Of a stretch of 50,230 nt of DNA, positions 34,879-44,743 are shown one piece after another. Location: the NCBI RefSeq assembly GCF_015354335.1, contig NZ_JADKYR010000009.1, forward strand, positions 1-50,230, read 5' to 3'. Below the pieces are notes generated by a model. That model worked only from the letters and a program-made list of their open reading frames with translations. It was not told the DNA's origin and searched no databases. This stretch comes from Methylophilus sp. 13. Its GTDB lineage: Bacteria > Pseudomonadota > Gammaproteobacteria > Burkholderiales > Methylophilaceae. A program made the position numbers and the translations under genes. Positions within the stretch are counted from its first letter, which is position 1. Each line of letters begins with the position of its first letter.

Positions 34879-35253
34879 ATGACTAATGTTGATCACTTCA
34901 TTGCGTTAAACCAGCAGTTTGATGCTGCCTTTAACAGCAAAAATCCACAGGCGATTGCGGCCTTGTATGCAGAGCAGGCGATCGTGATGCCTGCGCCTGC
35001 TGGCCAGGTCGTGAAGGGCCGTCAGGCGGTTGCGGATTTTTTTGCTGGACTGATTCAGGCTGGGGTCATTGAACATGCGCTGACGATGAACGAGGCGGTG
35101 GTCAGCGAAACGCTGGTCACTCAAACCGGACATTGGGCAGCAGCCATGATGGCTGAGGATGGCGTCAAGCAGCAGTTTGGCGGCAATGTACAAGTGGTGT
35201 TTCAAAAGCAACCCGATGGGCAGTGGCTGGCAGTGACCCATATCTGGAACTAA
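34879..35253 (+). CDS. NTF2-like/SnoaL-like small protein
   Basis: The 124-residue product has the cone-shaped NTF2 fold seen in SnoaL/YybH-type proteins: helix FIALNQQFDAAFNSKNPQAI, ALYAEQAIVMPAP, and a beta sheet ending in WLAVTHIWN. It may bind or convert a small hydrophobic ligand; no catalytic residues can be named. CAGGAG lies before ATG 34879. It sits between the regulator and the exporter of the cassette. Confidence 0.85.
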   Translation: MTNVDHFIALNQQFDAAFNSKNPQAIAALYAEQAIVMPAPAGQVVKGRQAVADFFAGLIQAGVIEHALTMNEAVVSETLVTQTGHWAAAMMAEDGVKQQFGGNVQVVFQKQPDGQWLAVTHIWN

Positions 35254-35269
35254 ATCAGCGGATAAAGTC

Positions 35270-36190
35270 ATGGATCAATTGCTTAAACAGCGTTCACAGG
35301 CACTGACAGCACTGCTGGTGCTGACGCTGATCTGGGGCTATAACTGGGTGGTGATGAAAAGCGCGTTGCAATATGCGGGGCCGTTCCAGTTTGCCGCCAT
35401 GCGTACCTTTTTTGGCGCGCTGGTGTTGTTTTTGGTGCTGTATGTGACGCGGCGGCCAATGGGCTTGACCGAGTTTCCAACCATGCTGCTGCTGGGCATT
35501 TTGCAGAATGTAGGGTTCACCGGCGTGCTCATGTGGGCGCTGGTGCAGGGGGGCGCGGGCAAGACGGCGGTGCTGACTTATACCATGCCTTTCTGGACCT
35601 TGCTGTTTGCCTGGCCCATGCTCGGTGAGCGTATCCACGGCTGGCAATGGCTGGCGGTGATTTCTGCCGTGTTGGGCATGCTGTTTATTTTTGATCCTTT
35701 GCATTTGCGTGCAGACAGCTTCAGCATGCTGTTGGCTGTGCTGTCCGGCGTGTCGTGGGCGGTGTCTGCGATTATGACCAAGCAATTGCACAGACGTCAT
35801 CCAACGCTAGACCTGATCAATCTGACGGCCTGGCCTATGTTGCTGGGTTCGCTGCCTATGGTGCTGATTGCCTTTCTGGTCCCTGCGCCGACTATGCAAT
35901 GGTCGGGTTATCTGATCGGCGCGGTATTGTTTAATGTGATGTTATGTGGCGCGTTGGCCTGGTTGCTCTGGCTGTTTGCCTTGCAGCGGTTGCCCGCCGG
36001 GGTGGCCAGTATGGCCTCCATGCTGGCACCCGTGATTGGGGTGATTGCGGCCTGGATACAGTTGCATGAAGTGCCGGATGGCATGGAGATGATCGGCATG
36101 GCACTGATTTTGTTTTCCCTCAGCCTGATTTCCATTCTGATGATGCGGCCTGCCTATCACGGTATCCCGCCGGCGAGTGCCAACGTTTAG
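35270..36190 (+). CDS. EamA family transporter (DMT exporter)
   Basis: This 306-residue membrane protein has ten helices in two EamA repeats. It starts with LTLIWGYNWVVMKSALQYAGP, the typical first helix, and repeats end in MLGERIHGWQWLAVISAVLGM. It most likely exports a small compound sensed by the MarR protein two genes upstream. It is a distant paralogue of the EamA protein at 17447. A weak hairpin (CAGGGC/GCCCTG, 36228-36252) follows. Confidence 0.9.
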   Translation: MDQLLKQRSQALTALLVLTLIWGYNWVVMKSALQYAGPFQFAAMRTFFGALVLFLVLYVTRRPMGLTEFPTMLLLGILQNVGFTGVLMWALVQGGAGKTAVLTYTMPFWTLLFAWPMLGERIHGWQWLAVISAVLGMLFIFDPLHLRADSFSMLLAVLSGVSWAVSAIMTKQLHRRHPTLDLINLTAWPMLLGSLPMVLIAFLVPAPTMQWSGYLIGAVLFNVMLCGALAWLLWLFALQRLPAGVASMASMLAPVIGVIAAWIQLHEVPDGMEMIGMALILFSLSLISILMMRPAYHGIPPASANV

Positions 36191-36371
36191 CGCCATTTTT
36201 CGCTGTTCTCCCGGTTTTTTCATTGCGCAGGGCTTGCGTAAATCAGGCCCTGTTCTTATTTGTCTTGCCTATCTGCCTTCAATCAAGCCGCCGCCAAGCC
36301 TGCTTGCGCCTGTGGTAAAATCCGCCAGTTAAAACATTTCATCCCGTTGTTAAAAAATACAAGGAAGTCAT

Positions 36372-37100
36372 ATGGCTGGACATAGTAAATGGGCCAATAT
36401 CCAACATCGCAAAGGTCGCCAGGATGCCAAGCGCGGCAAAATCTTCACCAAGCTGATTAAAGAGATCACGGTCTCTGCGCGCATGGGTGGCGGTGATACA
36501 GCCATGAACCCGCGTCTGCGTGCGGCCGTGGCAGCGGCCAAAGAAGAGAATATGCCTTCAGACAATATCACGCGTGCCATCAAAAAAGGCACGGGTGAGC
36601 TCGAGGGTGTCAACTACGAAGAAATTCGTTATGAAGGCTATGGCATCAATGGTGCGGCCATCATTATTGATTGTCTGACCGATAACCGTCAGCGTGCGGT
36701 CATGGATGTGCGCCATGCCTTAACCAAGCATGGCGGCAACCTCGGGACCGATGGTAGCGTGGCCTTTATGTTCAAGCACTGTGGTCAGTTGGTGTTTGAG
36801 CCTGGCGTCTCGGAAGACGCCGTCATGGAAGCGGCACTGGAAGCCGGTGCGGAAGATGTGATTGCCGATGAGGATGGCAGCATAGAAGTGATCACGGCCC
36901 CTGGCGATTTTGTCACGGTGAAAGAAGCGCTTGAGGCTGCGGGCCTGAAGGCGGTGATGGCGCAAGTGACCATGAAGCCGCTGAATGAAGTGGTGTTTAC
37001 TGGCGATGATGCGGTCAAAATGCAAAAAATTCTCGACATGCTCGAAGACCTCGATGACGTGCAAGAGGTCTACACTTCTGCCGTGATTGAAGAAGATTAA
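36372..37100 (+). CDS. yebC: YebC/PmpR family protein
   Basis: The 242-residue protein starts [20 protein letters not shown], the universal YebC signature, and carries acidic alpha/beta domains. The family was described as DNA-binding regulators; recent work on relatives points to a role in translation of proline stretches. AAGGAAG precedes ATG 36372. It is the first gene of the ruvC cluster, the usual location. Confidence 0.95.
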   Translation: MAGHSKWANIQHRKGRQDAKRGKIFTKLIKEITVSARMGGGDTAMNPRLRAAVAAAKEENMPSDNITRAIKKGTGELEGVNYEEIRYEGYGINGAAIIIDCLTDNRQRAVMDVRHALTKHGGNLGTDGSVAFMFKHCGQLVFEPGVSEDAVMEAALEAGAEDVIADEDGSIEVITAPGDFVTVKEALEAAGLKAVMAQVTMKPLNEVVFTGDDAVKMQKILDMLEDLDDVQEVYTSAVIEED

Positions 37101-37159
37101 ATGGCGCGATTGGCGGTGCACGCCTTTCTGGCCAACCGGCTTGAACTGGGTGTCTTGAC

Positions 37160-37720
37160 GTGAGTAGTCAGCGTATTTTGGGCATAGACCCCGGCCTGAG
37201 AATTACGGGTTTCGGTGTTATAGAAGCCGTGGATGGCAAATTGTCCTACGTGACCAGTGGCGTGATTAAAACCGCTTCAGCTAAAAAAACCGCAGAGGGC
37301 GAGTCAGAAAAAGAGGCCTTGCCCGAGCGCCTAAAGGTTATTCTGGACGGCTTGTTTGAGGTGATTTCAACCTATCAGCCCACGCAAGTGGCGATTGAAA
37401 AAGTGTTTGTTAATGTCAACCCTCAGTCCACGCTATTGTTGGGTCAGGCGCGCGGCGCTGCCATTTCTGCGGCGGTGATCCGTCAACTGCCGGTGGCTGA
37501 ATATACGGCGCTGCAAGTGAAACAATCGGTCGTGGGTAACGGCCATGCGCAAAAAGAGCAGGTGCAAGAGATGGTCAAGCGCCTGCTTAAATTACCGGCT
37601 ACGCCTAGCCCAGACTCTGCGGATGCCTTGGCTTGCGCGATTTGTCATGCACATGGCGGTCAGGGCCTGGGGGCTTTGGCCACCACCGGCTTCAGAGTTA
37701 GAAATGGAAGATTGATATGA
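37160..37720 (+). CDS. ruvC: Holliday junction resolvase RuvC
   Basis: RuvC cuts Holliday junctions bound by RuvAB. The 186 residues carry the catalytic acids in [10 protein letters not shown] (Asp10), QVAIEKVFV (Glu) and SPDSADALA (Asp residues). Between the first beta hairpin and the next helix there is an extra charged stretch (about residues 40-53, [12 protein letters not shown]) absent from E. coli RuvC (173 residues). It starts with GTG 37160 and shares ATGA with ruvA. Confidence 0.95.
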   Translation: MSSQRILGIDPGLRITGFGVIEAVDGKLSYVTSGVIKTASAKKTAEGESEKEALPERLKVILDGLFEVISTYQPTQVAIEKVFVNVNPQSTLLLGQARGAAISAAVIRQLPVAEYTALQVKQSVVGNGHAQKEQVQEMVKRLLKLPATPSPDSADALACAICHAHGGQGLGALATTGFRVRNGRLI

Positions 37721-38292
37721 TCGCACGCCTGAATGGCCGCTTGCTGGAAAAGTCCCCACCCTTGATTGTGGTGGATTGCAATGGCGTGGGCTATGAAGTA
37801 GAGGTGCCGATGAGCACTTTTTATAATTTGCCCGATCTGGGTCAACCTGTGCAGATTTTGACGCATATGGTGGTGCGCGAGGATGCGCAACTGCTGTATG
37901 GCTTTGGCAGTGAGCAAGAGAAAAACACCTTCAAGCAATTGTTGAAGGTGAATGGCATTGGTGCCAAGTCTGCGCTGGCGATTTTGAGTGGTGTCAGCGT
38001 GAATGATTTGATGCTCGCCGTCAGCCAGCAAGAAGTCGGCTTGCTGACGCGTATTCCTGGCATCGGCAAAAAAACAGCCGAGCGTTTGTTACTCGAGCTC
38101 AAAGACAAATTTGTGGTGACGGGGTCCACCTCGGCGCAACCGGCCGTCAAAGCGGCGACAGATGATATCCTCAATGCACTGGTGGCGCTTGGTTACCATG
38201 AGCGTGAGGCAGCTGCGACCCTGAAGTTGCTGGAACCTGGCATTAGTGTGAGCGATGGTATCCGGCAGGCGCTCAAGTATCTGGCCAAGTAG
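37717..38292 (+). CDS. ruvA: Holliday junction DNA helicase subunit RuvA
   Basis: RuvA binds four-way junctions as a tetramer and loads RuvB. The 191 residues show the OB fold start [12 protein letters not shown], the helix-hairpin-helix segments [14 protein letters not shown] and [17 protein letters not shown], and the C-terminal RuvB-binding domain (about 140-191). It overlaps ruvC by four bases. A 129-base gap separates it from ruvB. Confidence 0.97.
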   Translation: MIARLNGRLLEKSPPLIVVDCNGVGYEVEVPMSTFYNLPDLGQPVQILTHMVVREDAQLLYGFGSEQEKNTFKQLLKVNGIGAKSALAILSGVSVNDLMLAVSQQEVGLLTRIPGIGKKTAERLLLELKDKFVVTGSTSAQPAVKAATDDILNALVALGYHEREAAATLKLLEPGISVSDGIRQALKYLAK

Positions 38293-38421
38293 TCCGGCCA
38301 GGCCGAGCGCGAGTCTGTAATAGTCATACGCTGCATGGTATGATGACAAAAATAACTGATTCAATCGCGGCATGAGGCCTTCATTGTTGAGTATTGCATT
38401 GCACTTCATCGCCCATCACCC

Positions 38422-39468
38422 ATGATAGAAACCGATAGACTCGTCGCTCCCGCTACTGCCAGCACTCAAGAAGAGGCGCTTGAGCGTGCCTTGCGCCCCA
38501 AGCATCTGGATGAGTATGTGGGGCAGGAGAAGGCGCGCGGTCAACTCGAAATCTTTATTAATGCGGCCCGTGGCCGGCAAGAGGCACTTGATCATGTGCT
38601 GCTGTTCGGCCCGCCTGGTCTGGGTAAAACCACGCTTGCTCACATTGTGGCTAAAGAGATGGGCGTCAATCTGCGCATGACCTCGGGCCCGGTGCTGGAG
38701 CGGGCCGGCGATCTGGCTGCATTGCTGACCAATCTTGAACCCAACGACGTCTTATTTATTGACGAGATTCATCGCCTGAGCCCGGTGGTTGAGGAGATTT
38801 TGTATCCGGCCATGGAAGATTACCGACTCGATATCATGATCGGTGAAGGACCTGCAGCACGCAGTGTGCGACTGGATTTGCCGCCTTTTACGCTGGTGGG
38901 GGCGACCACGCGCGCGGGCATGTTGACCAACCCCTTGCGTGACCGGTTTGGCATTGTGGCGCGGCTAGAGTTTTACAGTCACGCGGAGCTCTCCAAGATT
39001 GTCATGCGGTCGGCCAACTTGCTCGAGGTTGAAATGCAAGCGGCCGGCGCGCTGGAGATTGCCAGACGTTCACGCGGCACACCGCGGATTGCCAATCGTC
39101 TGCTACGCCGGGTCAGGGATTATGCGCAAGTCAAATCGGATGGCATTGTGACCGATACGATTGCCGATGCCGCCTTGAAAATGCTGGATGTCGATCAGCA
39201 AGGGCTGGATGTGATGGATCGCAAGTTATTGCAGGCGGTGGTTGAAAAGTTTGGTGGCGGGCCAGTGGGACTGGACAATCTTGCCGCGGCCATTGGTGAA
39301 GAGCGTGACACCATAGAAGATGTGCTGGAGCCCTATCTGATTCAGCAAGGCTATCTGATGCGCACGCCGCGCGGACGCGTGGCCACGCAGTTGACTTACC
39401 AGCATTTTGGCTTGAAAGCGCCTGTCAGCATGGTGTCAGCCGATTTATGGCAAGATGCCGGGCAATAA
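38422..39468 (+). CDS. ruvB: Holliday junction DNA helicase subunit RuvB
   Basis: RuvB is the AAA+ motor for branch migration. The 348 residues have Walker A GPPGLGKT (63-70), Walker [10 protein letters not shown], sensor 1 GATTRAG and the C-terminal winged helix TPRGRVAT. Its 129-base upstream gap from ruvA holds no gene and includes a -10-like TATGAT (38339-38344), so a promoter of its own is possible. The stop is 1 base before the preferred ybgC start. Confidence 0.98.
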   Translation: MIETDRLVAPATASTQEEALERALRPKHLDEYVGQEKARGQLEIFINAARGRQEALDHVLLFGPPGLGKTTLAHIVAKEMGVNLRMTSGPVLERAGDLAALLTNLEPNDVLFIDEIHRLSPVVEEILYPAMEDYRLDIMIGEGPAARSVRLDLPPFTLVGATTRAGMLTNPLRDRFGIVARLEFYSHAELSKIVMRSANLLEVEMQAAGALEIARRSRGTPRIANRLLRRVRDYAQVKSDGIVTDTIADAALKMLDVDQQGLDVMDRKLLQAVVEKFGGGPVGLDNLAAAIGEERDTIEDVLEPYLIQQGYLMRTPRGRVATQLTYQHFGLKAPVSMVSADLWQDAGQ

Positions 39469-39469
39469 C

Positions 39470-39865
39470 ATGGTTGAGTTTCCTGTACGTGTGTATTACG
39501 AGGATACCGATGCCGGTGGTGTGGTCTATCACAGCCGCTACCTGAATTTTATGGAGCGTGCGCGCACCGAGTGGTTGCGGGCGGCAGGCTTTGACCAAAG
39601 CGCGCTCAAGCAGCAAGAACAAGTGTTGTTTGTCGTCCACAGCATGCAGCTACAATTTAAAAAACCGGCCCGGCTGGATGACCAGTTGCGGGTGGTTTCG
39701 CAGTTGCTGGAGATGGGGCGTGGCAGTTTTAGCTGCCAGCAGCAGATCATGCGTGATGAAACGATTTTAATTGAGGCACAGGTGAAAGTCGCCTGTGTCG
39801 ATGCGGATTCATTTAAACCCACGGGTATTCCGGCCCGTATCAAAATTGCACTGGAGTCTTCATGA
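39470..39865 (+). CDS. ybgC: Tol-Pal-associated acyl-CoA thioesterase YbgC
   Basis: This hotdog-fold thioesterase of 131 residues carries the catalytic Asp in YYEDTDAGGVVYHSRYL. It acts on acyl-CoA or acyl-ACP linked to phospholipid metabolism and is the usual first gene of the tol-pal operon. ATG 39470 is preferred; an in-frame ATG at 39455 overlaps ruvB by 14 bases. It shares ATGA with tolQ. Confidence 0.93.
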   Translation: MVEFPVRVYYEDTDAGGVVYHSRYLNFMERARTEWLRAAGFDQSALKQQEQVLFVVHSMQLQFKKPARLDDQLRVVSQLLEMGRGSFSCQQQIMRDETILIEAQVKVACVDADSFKPTGIPARIKIALESS

Positions 39866-40536
39866 ATGTAGCGAACGATATGTCGATTTTTACCCTGGTG
39901 AGCGGGGCCAGTTTGCCAGTTCAGCTGGTGATGCTGATTCTGCTGCTGACCTCACTCGCCTCCTGGTGGTATATCTTCATTAAGGTTTTTTCACTTAAGG
40001 CTGCCAACGAAAATGTGGATCAGTTTGAAGCGCAATTCTGGTCCGGCGGTGATTTGAACGAGCTGTACGAGCGCATCACGACTGGTCGCAAAACACCTCA
40101 AGGCATGGCCAGCATTTTTCAGGCCGGGTTAAAAGAATTTATCCGCTACAAGCAGCAAAAAGATACCGAAGTCAGTGATGTGATGGAGGCGACGCGTCGT
40201 GCCATGCGTGCAGCATATAACCGCGAACTGGATTATCTGGATGCGCACCTGCCATTCTTGGCTTCCGTAGGTTCGGTCAGTCCTTACATCGGCCTGTTCG
40301 GCACCGTATGGGGCATCATGAACGCCTTCCGTGGCTTGTCTAACGTTGCGCAGGCGACATTGAGCCAGGTTGCCCCTGGCATTGCCGAGGCGCTGGTGGC
40401 GACTGCGATCGGGTTGTTTGCCGCGATCCCAGCCGTGATTGCCTATAACCGCTTTGCCGCGGGCGTAGACCGCCTCTCTGTCCGTTACGAGAGCTTTATC
40501 GAAGAATTTACCAACATTTTGCAACGTAGAGCCTGA
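39862..40536 (+). CDS. tolQ: Tol-Pal system protein TolQ
   Basis: TolQ, with TolR, forms the proton-driven inner-membrane motor that powers TolA during cell constriction. The 224 residues have three membrane helices (about 17-38, 130-152 and 165-190). The signature GLFGTVWGIMNAFRGL spans the second helix. It overlaps ybgC by 4 bases and is 11 bases before tolR. Confidence 0.97.
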   Translation: MNVANDMSIFTLVSGASLPVQLVMLILLLTSLASWWYIFIKVFSLKAANENVDQFEAQFWSGGDLNELYERITTGRKTPQGMASIFQAGLKEFIRYKQQKDTEVSDVMEATRRAMRAAYNRELDYLDAHLPFLASVGSVSPYIGLFGTVWGIMNAFRGLSNVAQATLSQVAPGIAEALVATAIGLFAAIPAVIAYNRFAAGVDRLSVRYESFIEEFTNILQRRA

Positions 40537-40547
40537 TAGGAGCCGCG

Positions 40548-40940
40548 ATGAGCAGAACGCGTAAACGTCGCATGATGAACCAGATTAACGTCGTCCCCTA
40601 TATCGACGTCACGCTGGTGTTGCTGGTGATTTTTATGGTGACCGCGCCCATGACCAATCCCGGCATGGTGGAGTTGCCCAAAGTCGGGCAGGCCCTCAAG
40701 CAGAGTGGTGACCCGATTGTGATCACCGTGCAAAAAGAAGGCACTGTGATGATGGAAGGCAAAGAGATGCAGCGTGACGATATGCTGGCTTTGATTCGTC
40801 AGCGCCTGTCTGAGACACAAAAGCCGGTGGTGGTGTCTGCAGATAAAAACACGCCTTATGGTGAAGTGGTGTCCGTCATGGATTTGCTCAAGCAAGCGCA
40901 GGTGAATCAAGTTGGTTTGCTGTTTCAGAATGAGAAATAA
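40548..40940 (+). CDS. tolR: Tol-Pal system protein TolR
   Basis: TolR is the ExbD-type stator partner with one membrane helix. The 130 residues contain NVVPYIDVTLVLLVIFMVT, with the proton-channel Asp20, and a periplasmic peptidoglycan-binding domain (about 45-130). GGAG lies before ATG 40548. Confidence 0.96.
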   Translation: MSRTRKRRMMNQINVVPYIDVTLVLLVIFMVTAPMTNPGMVELPKVGQALKQSGDPIVITVQKEGTVMMEGKEMQRDDMLALIRQRLSETQKPVVVSADKNTPYGEVVSVMDLLKQAQVNQVGLLFQNEK

Positions 40941-40961
40941 CGGGCAGGTTGCTTAAAGCGC

Positions 40962-41801
40962 ATGAAAGTCACTTACTCCCCACAAGATCAGGCGATACGC
41001 AAACGTGCAGCGATCTTATCCGTGCTCATGCACGTGTTACTGTGCTTGGGCATGATCTTTATGGTTGACTGGAAAGCGGTCCACGTGACCCCCAGTGTGA
41101 TGGAGGCGACCTTGTGGGATAGCTTGCCTAGTAAACAGCCTGCCAAGCCAGTGGAAAAGCCGGTAGAACCGACGCCACCACCGCCTGAACCCAAACCAGA
41201 ACCGACACCGCCGCCCAAGCCGCCTGAGCCAGAACCTAAACCGCAACCCAAGCCTGAGCCTGCGCCTCAAGTCAAGCAAGCGGAACAAGAGGCGGAAATT
41301 GCACTCAAAAAGCAGGAGGAAGAAAAGAAGCGCCTGCTAGACGAAGAGAAAAAGAAGGAACTTGAGCAGAAAAAGCAGGAAGAAAAACTGAAAAAAATTC
41401 AGGAAGCCTTGCGTAAACAAGAGGAAGAAGAAAAGCTGAAAAAAATTCAGGATGCGATGCGCCAGCAAGAGTTGGACGCACAGCAGTCGGCGGCGGCTGC
41501 AGCGGTTGATCCGTCTGTGCTCAGTTATTACATGGGCTTGATGAGCCGCAAAATCCGTAGCAATGTGAACCCCGGCTTGTGCCCTGTTTCTAACCCCGAG
41601 TTGCTGGTAGATATCCAGATGATGAATTCGGGAGATATTTCCGGCATGCCCAAGCTGGTGCGAGGGTCGGGCGATGCCATTTGTGATGATGCAGTGATCC
41701 GTGCCATTTTGGCGGCCAAGCCCTTCGATTTGCCGGATGATCCTGCGGCACGTAGAAAAATGGTAGATCAGATTCGCTTGAAGTTGAAGCCACGTGGCTA
41801 G
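40962..41801 (+). CDS. tolA: Tol-Pal system protein TolA
   Basis: TolA spans the periplasm and links the TolQR motor to Pal. The 279 residues have a membrane helix (about 16-35), a proline-rich PEP/PKP stretch (about 58-95), a charged Lys/Glu/Gln helix (about 98-175) and a C-terminal domain (about 185-279) with two cysteines (GLCPV and AICDD). This is much shorter than E. coli TolA (421). The low-complexity part creates reverse-strand pseudo-ORFs rich in Gly or Arg. Confidence 0.95.
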   Translation: MKVTYSPQDQAIRKRAAILSVLMHVLLCLGMIFMVDWKAVHVTPSVMEATLWDSLPSKQPAKPVEKPVEPTPPPPEPKPEPTPPPKPPEPEPKPQPKPEPAPQVKQAEQEAEIALKKQEEEKKRLLDEEKKKELEQKKQEEKLKKIQEALRKQEEEEKLKKIQDAMRQQELDAQQSAAAAAVDPSVLSYYMGLMSRKIRSNVNPGLCPVSNPELLVDIQMMNSGDISGMPKLVRGSGDAICDDAVIRAILAAKPFDLPDDPAARRKMVDQIRLKLKPRG

Positions 41802-41858
41802 GCAAGCAATGACGATGAGGCGGCTTTTCGTTATAATTCAGATATATAAGCAAACCAG

Positions 41859-43196
41859 ATGAATAATATTGTCACCATGAAAACACACACACGAGGTTTG
41901 ATGCACGCATTTGCCACGGCGATTTTTGCCGGATTCGTTGCGCTGCTGTCGGTTATCCCTGCCCATGCGGCACTAGAGCTTGAGATCAGTGGCGGTAGTG
42001 CCATCCAGATTCCAGTCGCGATTCTGCCGATGGCCGAGACAGACAATCCGCAAGCACAAAGCCGTTTGCATGAGATCATCAGTAACGACCTGCGTAGCAG
42101 TGGCATGTTCCGTATTATCAATACCAGCGGCATGCCAGCGTTGCCGACCAATGCTTCTCAAATTAAATATACCGACTGGACTGCGCTCAAGGCACAAGGC
42201 TTGAGCCTGGGTGAAGTGCAGTCAACAGGCAACGGCAATCTCAAGATCTCGGTGCAGGTGATGGATGTGTTGCGTCAAACGGCGTTGCTGCAACTGACCT
42301 ATACCGTCTCTGCTAGTCAGTATCGCCATGTCGCGCACATGATTGCCGACCAGATTTATGAAAAGTTTACCGGTCAGCCCGGCGCCTTTGCCACGCGCAT
42401 TGCTTACGTTACCAAAACAGGTAAGCGCTTTACGCTGCAAATTGCGGATTACGATGGCTATAATGCGCAAACGCTGGTGTCTTCGAATGAGCCGATTATT
42501 TCACCGGCCTGGTCGCCTGATGGCACCAAGATGGCTTACGTGTCTTTTGAGAAAAAGAAACCGATTGTGTTTGTGCAGTCCTTGTATACGGGTGAGCGCA
42601 AAGTGGTGGCTAACTTCAAGGGGAATAACAGTGCCCCGGCCTGGTCGCCAGACGGTAGCAAATTGGCGGTGGTGTTGACCTATGGTGCCAACTCGCAGAT
42701 TTATACTATTGCTGCGGATGGTTCCAACTTGCAGCAAATCACCAAAAGCAGTGCGATTGATACCGAGCCAGCGTTCTCGCCTGATGGCCAGTTTATTTAC
42801 TTCAGCTCAGACCGTGGCGGACGTCCTCAGATTTACAAGGTGCCTGCTTCTGGTGGCTCCCCTTCGCGCGTGACTTTTGAGGGTGGCTATAACGTGAGCC
42901 CGCGCTTTTCCCCCGATGGCAAGTATTTAACCTACATTCGCAATGACGGCGGTTCTTTTAAAGTAGCCGTTCAGGAGTTGGCGTCTGGCAATGTCAAACT
43001 GCTGAGCAATGGTTCGCAAGATGAGTCGCCGAGCTTTGCCCCGAACGCACGTACCATCATGTATGCCACCCGGGTGGGCGGCAAAGGGACCTTGGCGACA
43101 GTGACCGTGGATGGCCTGGTCAGGCAGCGTCTGTCTGAGGCCGGCGGTGATATTCGTGAGCCCGCCTGGGGTCCTGCACAAGCTTCAGCCAAGTAG
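41859..43196 (+). CDS. tolB: Tol-Pal system protein TolB
   Basis: TolB is a periplasmic beta-propeller that binds Pal. The 445 residues have a signal peptide (about 1-37, ending AHA), an N-terminal alpha/beta domain, and five to six propeller blades marked by repeated WSPDG or FSPDG. TATAAT at 41832-41837 suggests a weak promoter in the 57-base gap after tolA. ATG 41877 is an alternative start. Confidence 0.97.
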   Translation: MNNIVTMKTHTRGLMHAFATAIFAGFVALLSVIPAHAALELEISGGSAIQIPVAILPMAETDNPQAQSRLHEIISNDLRSSGMFRIINTSGMPALPTNASQIKYTDWTALKAQGLSLGEVQSTGNGNLKISVQVMDVLRQTALLQLTYTVSASQYRHVAHMIADQIYEKFTGQPGAFATRIAYVTKTGKRFTLQIADYDGYNAQTLVSSNEPIISPAWSPDGTKMAYVSFEKKKPIVFVQSLYTGERKVVANFKGNNSAPAWSPDGSKLAVVLTYGANSQIYTIAADGSNLQQITKSSAIDTEPAFSPDGQFIYFSSDRGGRPQIYKVPASGGSPSRVTFEGGYNVSPRFSPDGKYLTYIRNDGGSFKVAVQELASGNVKLLSNGSQDESPSFAPNARTIMYATRVGGKGTLATVTVDGLVRQRLSEAGGDIREPAWGPAQASAK

Positions 43197-43257
43197 TCGT
43201 AACAATAATCGTCTTTTTGGTTAATTTTATTCAGTCAATCATTTTTAAGGAGAAAGT

Positions 43258-43809
43258 ATGAACAAGAGTATTTGGACAATTGCAGCACTGGCATTAGTGC
43301 TAACTGCTTGTAAAAGCACCCCGATGAACCCAGCCAAGGTTGAAGATTCCAGCGTGACTCGCCCAATGGCAAAACAAAACGGCAATGGTAATGATGGCTC
43401 TGCAAACACAGACAAAATCAATATCAAAACCGTTGATGTGGATACCAGCAAAGACGAGTTGAGTGCCGCTGAATTGGCCAAGCGTCAGGTATTCTTTGAC
43501 TACGACAGCGACGCGATTCGTGAAGAGTACAAGAGCCTGATCGCTAACCACGCCAAATACCTGATTGCCCACCCACAAACTAAAGTGGTACTGCAAGGTA
43601 ACACCGACGAGCGTGGCACACACGAGTACAACCTGGCATTGGGTCAGCGTCGTTCCGTGGCTGTGAAAAATGCCCTCAACGTATTGGGCGTGAGCGATAG
43701 CCAGATCGAAACTGTGAGCTACGGTGAAGAGCGTGCAAAACAAAACTGCGCGGATGACGGTTGCTTCCAGCAAGACCGCCGCGTAGACATCGTTTATGCA
43801 GGTCAGTAA
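43258..43809 (+). CDS. pal: Peptidoglycan-associated lipoprotein Pal
   Basis: Pal is an outer-membrane lipoprotein tethering the membrane to peptidoglycan. The 183 residues have a lipobox ending LTAC (Cys18), a disordered linker, and an OmpA-like domain with VFFDYDSDAIR and the peptidoglycan-binding NTDERGTHEYN stretch. AAGGAG precedes ATG 43258. Its last 14 bases overlap cpoB. Confidence 0.98.
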   Translation: MNKSIWTIAALALVLTACKSTPMNPAKVEDSSVTRPMAKQNGNGNDGSANTDKINIKTVDVDTSKDELSAAELAKRQVFFDYDSDAIREEYKSLIANHAKYLIAHPQTKVVLQGNTDERGTHEYNLALGQRRSVAVKNALNVLGVSDSQIETVSYGEERAKQNCADDGCFQQDRRVDIVYAGQ

Positions 43810-44659
43810 TTTGCGATACGCTGCGGTATTGATGGCCCTTGGCTTGACGGTGTCTACCGTCAGCCAGGCGGCTTTATTCGATGATACTGAAGCCAGAAAG
43901 CGTATTCTTGAGCTCGAAACCAAGCAGGGTGCAGATTATGATGCACAGCAAAAAGCCATCACAGACCTGACACGCACCCAGCAATCGCTGGACAGACGCG
44001 TGCAAAGTCTGGAAATGCTGATCAACGGCAAGGGTTTGCTGGACATGCAGAATCAGCTGGAGCAGCTCCGTCAGGATGTGGCACAACTGAAGGGTGATCT
44101 TGAAGTGGTGACCCATCAGCTTGAGGATATGCGTACCAAGCAGAATGCGTCTTACACCGATCTGGATACGCGTGTGCGCAAGCTGGAAACCTTGGCACAA
44201 TCAGTGACAAATGGTCAAGGCTTACCCGTCGCAGGCGCGAGTGGTACGACTGGCGATGTAAAAGCTGATGTTTCCCAGCAGGAAACCAGCGCGTTTGCCG
44301 AGGCAGAGTCGCTCAACCAGGCAGGCAAGTACAAAGAGGCCTTTAATGCCTATGATGCGTTCCTGAAGACTTACTCTAATAGCAAGCTGGTGCCAGATGC
44401 CATGTACGGCATGGGATATACCCAGTTTGCACTGAAGAGCTACAAATCCTCTGCTGCCACACAGCAGAAGTTTCTGGAGAGTTATGCGACGCATCCCTTG
44501 GCACCGAATGCCATGCTCAATCTGGCGAATAGTCAGATTCAGTTGGGGCAGATTCCGGCCGCCAAAAAGACCTTGAAGGATCTCATTGCGGCCTATCCAT
44601 CGGCTGAAGTGACGCCTAGCGCACAAAAACGCTTGAAAGTGCTCGAAACGATCAAATAG
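43796..44659 (+). CDS. cpoB: Cell division coordinator CpoB (YbgF)
   Basis: CpoB coordinates peptidoglycan synthesis with outer-membrane constriction through TolA and PBP1B. The 287 residues have a signal peptide (about 1-26, ending SQA), a coiled-coil trimerisation region (about 30-125) and a C-terminal TPR domain (about 165-287) with FAEAESLNQAGKYKEAFNAY. The start overlaps pal by 14 bases. A strong hairpin follows. Confidence 0.95.
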   Translation: MQVSNLRYAAVLMALGLTVSTVSQAALFDDTEARKRILELETKQGADYDAQQKAITDLTRTQQSLDRRVQSLEMLINGKGLLDMQNQLEQLRQDVAQLKGDLEVVTHQLEDMRTKQNASYTDLDTRVRKLETLAQSVTNGQGLPVAGASGTTGDVKADVSQQETSAFAEAESLNQAGKYKEAFNAYDAFLKTYSNSKLVPDAMYGMGYTQFALKSYKSSAATQQKFLESYATHPLAPNAMLNLANSQIQLGQIPAAKKTLKDLIAAYPSAEVTPSAQKRLKVLETIK

Positions 44660-44701
44660 CAGATTTTCGTTATTGAAATGACCTTATTTCAGCGATAATA
44701 G

Positions 44702-44728
44702 CGGGCAGATAGCAATATCTGCCCGTTT
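44702..44728 (+). terminator. Terminator after cpoB
   Basis: CGGGCAGATA (44702-44711) pairs with TATCTGCCCG (44716-44725) around GCAA, followed by a broken T-rich stretch. Confidence 0.8.
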
Positions 44729-44743
44729 ACTTTTAGTTTCCCC

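Noticed and set aside
40988-41288. Gly- or Arg-rich reverse ORFs and apparent tandem repeats in tolA
   Set aside because: They mirror the proline-rich and Lys/Glu-rich stalk of TolA.
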